From assembly GCF_013256425.1 (NCBI RefSeq), contig NZ_CP053904.1:4154001-4218000 (forward strand): a stretch of 64,000 nucleotides of DNA, in the 5' to 3' direction. The position numbers were made by a program, and so were the translations under genes. The stretch comes from Hymenobacter sp. BRD67. GTDB taxonomy: Bacteria > Bacteroidota > Bacteroidia > Cytophagales > Hymenobacteraceae. Each line of letters starts with the position of its first letter. Position 1 is the stretch's first letter. Below are positions 54,629-64,000 of the stretch, in pieces. The notes under the pieces were generated by a model. It made no database searches. It was not told where the DNA came from and saw only the letters and a program-made list of their open reading frames with translations.

Positions 54629-56110
54629 ATGACGACTTTATTCTCTCTGCATAAAACTGCCCGGCCGGCGTTAGCGCTACTAGGCCTGGGCCTTGGTCTA
54701 GCCGGCTGCCAATCGAACTTGGACGCAACTACCCCGGCCGCTTCGGCGGGTACAGCTAATTTCAGCCGCTACATTGCGGTGGGCAACTCGCTCACGGCTG
54801 GATACGAGGATGGCGGCCTCTACCTCGATGGGCAGAATAACTCGTATCCCAGTATCCTGGCTGGGCAGTTTGCACTGGCAGGTGGTGGCGCTTTTACGCA
54901 GCCACTGTTCACGACGGCGCAGTCCAACGGCTCGGGCTACTTGAAACTTACGGGTTTTATGGCGGATGGCACCCCCATCACGACTAACGTGACCACGAAC
55001 CTCGCCGTGCGGTCTGCCTCGCCGCAGGTTCTATACACCAAGTATACCGATGCCATCAACAACCTCGGTGTGCCTGGCATCCGTATGTCAGATATTCAGA
55101 CGCCGGGCTATGGCAGCCAGCTTGGCAATCCGTATTTTGAACGCATTACTCCCGACGCAAATCCCTACCAGACTTATTTGCAACGGGTAAAAGCCGAAGT
55201 GGCTACTGCCACATTCTTCACCTGTTGGCTGGGCAACAATGACGTATTAGGCTACGCGACCAGCGGGGGAGCGCTGGGCGCATTGTCTCCTACTTATGCT
55301 ATCACTCGCCCCGATACGTTCAATCTGAAGGCTCAGCGTGTTATCAACGCCCTAACGGCAAATAATGCAAAGGGAGTAGTAAGTAATATTCCGGATGTGA
55401 CAGGAATTCCGTTTTTCACGACGGTTGGCGCGTCAGCCCGTGCTAAGTTCGCGGCCAATAATGTGCCGGTAAGTCTAGCCCCGTTTGTGTACACGACTGG
55501 CACGCTCGCGCCGCTGCAGCCGAACACCCGCGTTGCAACAACGCTTTCCAGCATCCGCGATGCCAGTGGCAACGGTAACCTGCTGCTCACCCTCACCGCT
55601 GCTCCCTACATAGGCCTCTATGGCCAGCCCACTGGTAAATACTGGCGCGACTTCTACGCCCAGGCAAGGCCTGTGCTGCCCGCTACTATTCCAAATCTGG
55701 GCGTGTTTCTCCTCACGTTGGGTGTTGACACGACTAAAGCATTCGGCGCTAGCACCGGCAATCCCTTCCCCAGCACGCTTGTGCTGGATGCTACGGAGCA
55801 AACGGCAGTATCTACGGCTACGACGGCCTTCAACGCGTCGCTGCAAAACGCAGCCAACGCAAAAGGTCTAGCTTACTTTGATGCAAATGCGTACTTCCGG
55901 GGTATTGCTAACAACGGAGTAGTCACCAACGCTGTGAGCAACTCAGCTAGCTATATCGCGGGCAACCTGTTCTCGCTCGACGGTGTGCATCCTACGCCAC
56001 GCGGCTACGCTCTAGTGGCCAATCAAATTATTCAGGTTATTAACACCCAGTATGGAGCTACCATCCCGCAGGTGAATGCTAATAACTACCGCGGAGTGCT
56101 ATTTCCGTAA
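54629..56110 (+). CDS. SGNH/GDSL-hydrolase lipoprotein
   Basis: The intact 493-residue protein starts with a lipoprotein signal (LALLGLGLGLAGC). Block I is AVGNSLTAGYEDGG, with Ser the probable nucleophile (Asn replaces the Asp of GDS). Block III is WLGNNDVLGYA and block V is DGVHPTPRGYAL, with the catalytic Asp and His. SGNH enzymes are esterases or lipases. The gene follows the FadL-like gene directly, suggesting that the lipoprotein releases hydrophobic products that the barrel carries. That job is an inference from context. Confidence 0.88.
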   Translation: MTTLFSLHKTARPALALLGLGLGLAGCQSNLDATTPAASAGTANFSRYIAVGNSLTAGYEDGGLYLDGQNNSYPSILAGQFALAGGGAFTQPLFTTAQSNGSGYLKLTGFMADGTPITTNVTTNLAVRSASPQVLYTKYTDAINNLGVPGIRMSDIQTPGYGSQLGNPYFERITPDANPYQTYLQRVKAEVATATFFTCWLGNNDVLGYATSGGALGALSPTYAITRPDTFNLKAQRVINALTANNAKGVVSNIPDVTGIPFFTTVGASARAKFAANNVPVSLAPFVYTTGTLAPLQPNTRVATTLSSIRDASGNGNLLLTLTAAPYIGLYGQPTGKYWRDFYAQARPVLPATIPNLGVFLLTLGVDTTKAFGASTGNPFPSTLVLDATEQTAVSTATTAFNASLQNAANAKGLAYFDANAYFRGIANNGVVTNAVSNSASYIAGNLFSLDGVHPTPRGYALVANQIIQVINTQYGATIPQVNANNYRGVLFP

Positions 56111-56135
56111 AGTGTATAAACCGTTATATTACCGG

Positions 56136-56169
56136 AAAGTGCCTTCCCAAGCGGGGAGGTACTTTTTTT
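56136..56169 (+). terminator. Terminator after the SGNH gene
   Basis: The stem AAAGTGCCTTCCC / GGGGAGGTACTTT with a short loop ends in a T7 run. It separates the lipid-handling pair from the riboswitch-controlled met genes. Confidence 0.8.
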
Positions 56170-56184
56170 ATAGCTAGGCTGTAC

Positions 56185-56192
56185 TATCTTCG
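56185..56192 (+). promoter_or_regulatory. Candidate -7 box of the metH leader
   Basis: TATCTTCG differs by one base from the Bacteroidetes -7 consensus TAnnTTTG and would place the transcript start at about 56199, three bases before the riboswitch. Confidence 0.35.
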
Positions 56193-56201
56193 TAGTCGCT
56201 G

Positions 56202-56348
56202 CTATCCAGAAAGACCGAGGGACCAGGCCCGATGACGTCTTGGCAACCTACCCCGAGTAGGTGCCAACTCCTGTTCGACCAGCCAAGTAGGTCGAAGAAG
56301 ATATCAGCCGGAACCTGCGCCGCCTGGCGCGGCTTTCTTTCTGGATAG
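56202..56348 (+). promoter_or_regulatory. SAM-I (S-box) riboswitch upstream of metH
   Basis: The leader has the conserved S-box core: AGGGACCAGGCCCGATGACG, then TTGGCAACC, then GGTGCCAACTCCTG. P1 is formed by CTATCCAGAAAG (56202-56213) and CTTTCTGGATAG (56337-56348), a perfect 12-base pairing. P4-like GCCTGGCGCGGC lies near the 3' end. SAM-I riboswitches lower methionine gene expression when SAM is plentiful, so metH, and probably metF after it, is under SAM feedback. There is no clear terminator stem after P1; control may be at translation, since the metH ATG is 36 bases downstream. Confidence 0.95.
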
Positions 56349-56383
56349 GAGCTGCTTGCACCTGTTTTGCTTTTAGAAAGGAT

Positions 56384-60174
<3,791 letters not shown>

Positions 60175-60175
60175 T

Positions 60176-60251
60176 GTAGCGTGGACTCTGCGAGTCCGCG
60201 CGTGTCAACACCCGAACGTTATTACGCGCGGACTCGCAGAGTCCGCGCTAC
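60176..60251. repeat. REP-type palindrome pair between metH and metF
   Basis: Arms at 60176-60202 (GTAGCGTGGACTCTGCGAGT...) and 60224-60251 are inverted copies, each with a GGACTC/GAGTCC palindrome. It belongs with the GTAGCGCGGACT family at 33989-34065. It lies two bases after the metH stop and four bases before the metF ATG. Confidence 0.8.
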
Positions 60252-60255
60252 TTCC

Positions 60256-61233
60256 ATGAAAGTAACTGAACACCTGCGCCGTGCCAATGGCAAAACCCTC
60301 TTCTCGTTTGAGGTGCTGCCCCCGCGCAAGGGCGAGAATATCCACAGCCTGTTTGCCAATATTGAGCCGCTGATGGAGTTTAAGCCGCCGTTTATCGACG
60401 TCACGTATCACCGCGAGGAGTTTGTGCTGCGCGAGCGGCCGGGCGGACTTTTGCAGCGCAAGGCCGTGCGCAAGCGGCCGGGCACGGTGGGCATTTGCGC
60501 GGCCATCAAAAATCGCTTCGATGTGGATACCGTGCCGCACCTCATCTGCGGCGGCTTTGCCAAGGAAGAAACCGAGAATGCCCTGATTGACCTGCACTTT
60601 CTGGGCATCGACAACGTGCTGGCGCTGCGCGGCGACCCCATTAAAAGCGAGGGGCACTTTCAGCCGCACCCCGACGGCCACACCTACGCCTGCGACCTCA
60701 TCAGCCAGATTTCGGCCCTCAACCACGGCCGCTACCACGACCACGACGAGCAGTACCAGCCCGAAGGCTCGGAACCGATTTTGTGCACCGATTTCTGCAT
60801 TGGCACGGCCGGCTATCCCGAAAAGCACTTTGAGGCACCCAATATGGGCTCGGACATCCGCTTTCTGAAGGAGAAAATAGACCGGGGCGCCGACTATATC
60901 GTGACCCAGATGTTTTTCGACAACGAGGAATTCTTCAAGTTTGAGAAGCGCTGCCGGACGGCGGGTATCACGGTACCTATCATTCCGGGCCTTAAGCCGT
61001 TAACCACTAAAAGCCAGCTTATTGGGTTGCCGCGCGCGTTCTTCCTCAGCATTCCGGAGGCGTTGGCTGAGGCTATTCACCAGGCCAAAGACAACGCCGC
61101 CGCCCGCGAGGTCGGCATCGAGTGGTGCCTCAACCAGAGCCGCGAGCTGATGGCCCACGGCGTGCCCTGCCTGCACTACTACTCAATGGGCAAAGCGGAG
61201 TCTATTCGCCGCGTAGCGGCCGGACTTTTTTAA
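60256..61233 (+). CDS. metF: 5,10-methylenetetrahydrofolate reductase MetF
   Basis: MetF is an FAD enzyme that makes 5-methyltetrahydrofolate, the methyl donor for MetH. The ATG at 60256 gives 325 residues (MKVTEHLRRANGKTLFSFEV). An open extension to 60181 would translate the palindrome and is not used. Family motifs include FEVLPPRKGENIHSLF, IDVTYHRE, LALRGDP and DYIVTQMFFDNEEFFKF. With the repeat between them, metH and metF probably form one SAM-riboswitch-controlled transcript. The product of MetF is the substrate of MetH. The frame is intact. Confidence 0.96.
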   Translation: MKVTEHLRRANGKTLFSFEVLPPRKGENIHSLFANIEPLMEFKPPFIDVTYHREEFVLRERPGGLLQRKAVRKRPGTVGICAAIKNRFDVDTVPHLICGGFAKEETENALIDLHFLGIDNVLALRGDPIKSEGHFQPHPDGHTYACDLISQISALNHGRYHDHDEQYQPEGSEPILCTDFCIGTAGYPEKHFEAPNMGSDIRFLKEKIDRGADYIVTQMFFDNEEFFKFEKRCRTAGITVPIIPGLKPLTTKSQLIGLPRAFFLSIPEALAEAIHQAKDNAAAREVGIEWCLNQSRELMAHGVPCLHYYSMGKAESIRRVAAGLF

Positions 61234-61326
61234 TGGTTAATGCCGTAATGGCCAATTGCTAGTGTTGTGCTGGGCCTAGGGATTACAGCACAACATTAAC
61301 CATTGACCATTACGGCATTAACCATT
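61232..61326. repeat. Palindromic AATGGTTAATGCCGTAATGG repeat
   Basis: Arms at 61232-61272 and 61286-61326 are inverted copies with a few mismatches around a 13-base spacer. The left arm overlaps the metF stop codon and the right arm overlaps the stop of the leftward TPR gene, so the element fills the whole convergent gap and may serve as terminator. Confidence 0.8.
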
Positions 61327-62061
61327 ATTTAAACTTCCCTTCCGGGTCGGGCTGCTTGGCCATGAGCTCGGTTAGGAACTGAAAATCGAGGCTGGAGAGG
61401 CTGAGATTCTGCCCTTTGTGCAGGGCTTTCCAGGCCCCGGCGTAGTTTTCCTGGTAGTAGCGCACGCGGGCCTGCGTTTGCCAGGCGTTGGCATTGGAAG
61501 AATCGGCCAGTAGGGCCCGCTGGGCGTAGTCGCTGGCCTGGGTCAGCTCTTTCTTTTTCTTGGTTTGCTCGTAGCGGCCCAGCGCGGTGTTCGCCGCATC
61601 AGTAAGCAGCAGCGGATTGGTGGGTGCTACGGCCAGGCCTTGCAGCACCAGCGCCTGAATGGCTTCGGTAGGGGTATTGGGCCGCTGGCTTAGCACCACG
61701 GCCAGGCCCCGGTAGGGCTCGGGGTTTTTGGGGTCGAGCACCCAGGCCAGGTTAAAGCGCACTACTGCTGTATCGGGCTGGTTTTCCTGTAGATATTCAT
61801 AGCCCTTCTGGCTGAAAAACTTACTGGCTTCGGGCCGCGAAGGAAAGCTACGGTCCACATCGGCCAGCACGGCGGGTCCCACCAGCTGCTGCGCCTGGGC
61901 CAGCGTGATACCCCCAAACAGCGGCTGCAAGCGCTGCGGGCCCGTTGGGGGAGCGGGGCGTTTTTGCTACCCTTCTGGGCATGGGCCGGCAGGCCAAGCG
62001 CCACCGATAATACTAGGAGAGCCGCGCCGCGCCGGGCACCGGGAGTTAGCCAAAAAAACAC
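61325..62061 (-). CDS. TPR-repeat periplasmic protein (one frameshift)
   Basis: From a GTG at 62061 the protein reads FFWLTPGARRGAALLVLSVA to AHAQ, a signal peptide, then QKGSKNAPLPQ. A break near 61940 is followed by the frame with LFGGITLAQAQQLVGPAVLA. Helical repeats (YLQENQPDTAVVRFNLAWVL, then ASDYAQRALLADSSNANAWQ) fit tetratricopeptide units, probably about four. The total is about 245 residues. TPR units mediate protein contact. Neither partner nor pathway is visible, and the exact start is uncertain. Confidence 0.7.
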
Positions 62062-62095
62062 GCAGATAACTAGTTAGAAAGTCTGGTAAAAAAAA

Positions 62096-62116
62096 TCCGG
62101 CTACGTCGGAGCCGGA
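62096..62116 (-). terminator. Terminator after the DUF3850 gene
   Basis: A 7-bp stem TCCGGCT / AGCCGGA with a 7-base loop is followed on the minus strand by TTTTTTT. It lies 92 bases after the DUF3850 stop at 62208 and before the TPR gene. Confidence 0.75.
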
Positions 62117-62207
62117 CAAAAATAAGGCGAAGCGGAGCAAGTAGGAAAAGGGAAGCTGGGAACGCTGGCTGGGAGGTAATAATGCGCTTGCAGCTTGCGC
62201 CTTTGCC

Positions 62208-62543
62208 CTACCACAACCGGGTGTCGGTGATGCCGGGCGGCAGCGGCGCTATGCTGCCCAGGCCCAGCACGCACCAGCCTTCTTCCACGCCAAAAGCGCC
62301 GCCGGGCATTACGTAGCTAACCCAGCGCAGGAGCGTCTGGCCGCTGTAAATGTGGGTATCGGGGTCGTATTCCCTGATTAACAAGGCATCGCCGACCTGA
62401 AAGTCGCAGTCGTTTTCGCGCACGTCGAAAGGCTTGGTTCCGGCTGCTACGGCCGTGAAGCAGGGCGTCCAGAGCTGAAGCTCGTGGGTGCGGGTGCGGG
62501 CAGTGGTAACAGTCGACGTAGGGGAGGAGGTATAGGGTCGCAT
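62208..62543 (-). CDS. DUF3850/ASCH-like protein
   Basis: The ATG at 62543 gives 111 residues (MRPYTSSPTSTVTTARTRTH). The core HELQLWTPCFTAVAAGTKPF, then DVRENDCDFQVGDALLIREY and CVLGLGS, matches the DUF3850 family, which has the ASCH/PUA-like fold thought to bind RNA or nucleotides. It is usual in phages and plasmids, while this copy lies in a core region. The frame is intact, and no partner gene is adjacent. The biochemical role is unknown. Confidence 0.85.
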   Translation of the reverse strand: MRPYTSSPTSTVTTARTRTHELQLWTPCFTAVAAGTKPFDVRENDCDFQVGDALLIREYDPDTHIYSGQTLLRWVSYVMPGGAFGVEEGWCVLGLGSIAPLPPGITDTRLW

Positions 62544-62668
62544 AGGAGAGAAGGGCTGGTAAAAAAGGGCCGAATTATGTAATTTACGTAGAACGCCTGA
62601 CAATTACTATTACCGGCGTGTTAAGAGTGCCCGGTTACCTCCCGGCCGTGCCGGCTTATCAGCCCTTT

Positions 62669-63561
62669 ATGAAGCTTTCTTTTCGCCGGCTGGCCTTGCC
62701 CCCGCTGGGCCTGCTGCTGGCTACCGCAGCCTTGCTGCTGGCCAACGAGTGGGCCGTGGCTCGCAGCAGCCACCGCATTGCCGATGTGCCCTACGTAGCG
62801 GCCTCCGCGCCCGATTTCGACGCCAGGCGCCACCGCCTCGATATTTACCAGCCTACCGAAAAAGCCGCGGCGGCCCGGCCGGTGGTGCTTTTCATTCATG
62901 GCGGGAGCTGGAACAGCGGCAGCAAAGACGATATTCTGTACAAGGCTATTGGCCGGCGGTTGGCCCGTCGGGGCTTTGTGGGCGTGGTTATCAGCTACCG
63001 GCTGGCGCCGCAGGTGCTGGTGCCGCAGCAGGCCGATGACTGTGCCCGCGCCCTGGCCTGGACGGTGGCGCACATCAGCGCGTACGGCGGCGACCCGGCC
63101 CGCATCGTCCTCATGGGTCACTCGGCCGGGGCGGGCTGGCCGCGCTGCTGGCCACGGGCTCCGATACGCTACTGGCCCGGCATGGCCTGCCCGCCCGCGC
63201 CGCGCATGCGGTGCTGCTCGACGACCCGGCCGGCCTCGACATGCTCGACTACCTTACCAAGATGCAGTATCCTAATGATGCACAGTACCTGGTGCCCTTC
63301 AGCAAAGACCCGGCGGTGTGGCGGCAGGCCTCGGCGCTCTACCATATGCGGGCCGGTGCCCCGGCATTTAGTATATATATCGGCGGCGACACGTACCCAA
63401 GTATTAGCAGCAGCGGCGAGAAGTTCCGGCAGCGGCTGGCGCAGCTGGGCGAAGCGCCCCGCTACACCGTGCTGCCCGGCAAGAAGCATATCGGGATGGT
63501 GACGCAGCTCTTGTTTGAGAAAAACCAGCTGTATGCCGAGCTGGAAAGGTTGGCTCAGTAA
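62669..63561 (+). CDS. Alpha/beta-hydrolase (esterase/BD-FAE-like), secreted (one frameshift)
   Basis: The ATG at 62669 reads MKLSFRRLALPPLGLLLATA, a signal peptide or anchor. HRLDIYQPTEKAAAARPVVL and FIHGGSWNSGS give the oxyanion HGG motif, and VLMGHSAGA the nucleophile elbow. One missing G near 63135 breaks the frame. The second part has LLDDPAGLDML and PGKKHIGMV with the likely catalytic His. About 298 residues. The family includes carboxylesterases and kynurenine-formamidase-like enzymes, so substrate is open. Confidence 0.83.
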
Positions 63562-63572
63562 GGCCCAAAAAA

Positions 63573-63607
63573 GAACGTCATGCTGCGCACTGCACAGCAT
63601 GACGTTC
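63573..63607. terminator. Bidirectional terminator
   Basis: A 13-bp stem GAACGTCATGCTG / CAGCATGACGTTC with a 9-base loop lies between the hydrolase gene and the leftward peptidase gene, preceded by an A6 run for the leftward direction. It carries the CGTCATGCTG of the dispersed repeat family. Confidence 0.8.
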
Positions 63608-63635
63608 AAGAAGGAGACGCTTTCGCAGCCTTGCG

Positions 63636-64000
63636 CTACTGGGCCATCGGGTACTTCAGGCCCATATTCTCGAACAGGAAAGCCCACTTGTCGGTCTGCT
63701 CGCCGATAACCTGGGCCGTGGAGCGGCCCGCGCCGTGGCCGGCTTTGGTTTCGATGCGAATGAGCACCGGGGCCGGGCCCTGCTGGTCTTCCTGCAGGCG
63801 CGAGGCAAACTTAAACGAGTGCGCCGGCACCACGCGGTCGTCGTGGTCGGCGGTGGTGATGAGCGTGGCCGGGTACACGGCCGGCTTGAGGGCGTGGTAG
63901 GGCGAGTACTTGTAGAGGTACTGGAACATCTCGGGCGAGTCCTGAGCCGTGCCGTAGTCGTAGGCCCAGCCCGCGCCGGCCGTAAACTGGTTGTAGCGCA
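63636..64000 (-). CDS. C-terminal part of a prolyl oligopeptidase (family S9), partial
   Basis: The frame runs from the stop at 63636 to the window edge (about 121 residues). It shows the end of an S9 catalytic domain: AYDYGTAQDSPEMFQYLYKY, the Asp region TADHDDRVVPAHSFKF and the catalytic His in KAGHGAGRSTAQVI. Prolyl oligopeptidases cut short peptides after proline. The Ser nucleophile and the propeller domain lie beyond 64000. It converges with the hydrolase gene. Confidence 0.9.
   Translation of the reverse strand, partial: RYNQFTAGAGWAYDYGTAQDSPEMFQYLYKYSPYHALKPAVYPATLITTADHDDRVVPAHSFKFASRLQEDQQGPAPVLIRIETKAGHGAGRSTAQVIGEQTDKWAFLFENMGLKYPMAQ

Noticed and set aside
60181..60255. N-terminal extension of MetF
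   Set aside because: It would translate the palindromic repeat between metH and metF; the ATG at 60256 matches the family start.

Overview
The window looks like a chromosomal segment of a high-GC Bacteroidetes bacterium, most likely Hymenobacter or a close relative (Cytophagales). The reasons are type IX secretion (T9SS) C-terminal sorting domains on three proteins, several outer-membrane beta-barrels, Bacteroidetes-type TAnnTTTG -7 promoter boxes with little Shine-Dalgarno use, a MoxR/DUF58/BatA/DUF4175-like/DUF4159 cluster, and many palindromic intergenic repeats. No database search was possible, so the genus is an inference.

Positions 1-8950 are an accessory block ending at a tRNA-Val(TAC) gene and look like one end of an integrated prophage or phage-like element. 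It holds the C-terminus of a probable DUF3987-type primase/helicase, two small helix-turn-helix genes, several unknown small genes, a UmuD-like S24 peptidase with an operator-like dyad, and two long leftward genes resembling phage virion proteins. Three transcription units in the block share one conserved regulatory box built from AGGTGTGCCA half-sites around TGTGCCA-(T/A)4-TGGCACA. The integrase and far attachment site lie outside the window.

Positions 9296-24130 are mostly core genes: a TerB-like protein, ribD, prmC, an Old Yellow Enzyme-type reductase, lipoproteins, a FadL-like porin, a Gly/Tyr-rich lipoprotein, proS, two T9SS cargo proteins and another lipoprotein. An IS200-type element with a hairpin array sits at 24140-24727.

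Positions 24736-45517 lie almost entirely on the minus strand. They hold an ECF sigma factor translationally coupled to a membrane protein that joins an N-terminal inner-membrane helix to a C-terminal beta-barrel-like domain. Next is the DUF4159-MoxR-DUF58-BatA-DUF4175-like cluster, then three tldD and two pmbA (tldE) paralogues. The TldD proteins carry twin-arginine export signals and the PmbA proteins do not. A four-helix-bundle gene flanked by inverted repeats sits between one tldD/pmbA pair, and an apparent relic of the same repeats sits between the other pair.

Positions 45806-64000 hold a lipoprotein, a tricorn-like protease, a T9SS-exported endonuclease/exonuclease/phosphatase-fold nuclease, a FadL-SGNH hydrolase pair, a SAM-I riboswitch driving metH and metF, a TPR protein, a DUF3850 protein, an alpha/beta hydrolase and the end of a prolyl oligopeptidase. 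At least six palindromic repeat families occupy gene junctions, and one has inserted in frame within metH.

At least 30 reading-frame breaks, mostly one missing base in a G or C run, split otherwise conserved genes, including essential ones such as prmC and metH. I read these as sequencing or assembly errors and give each gene its full repaired span.
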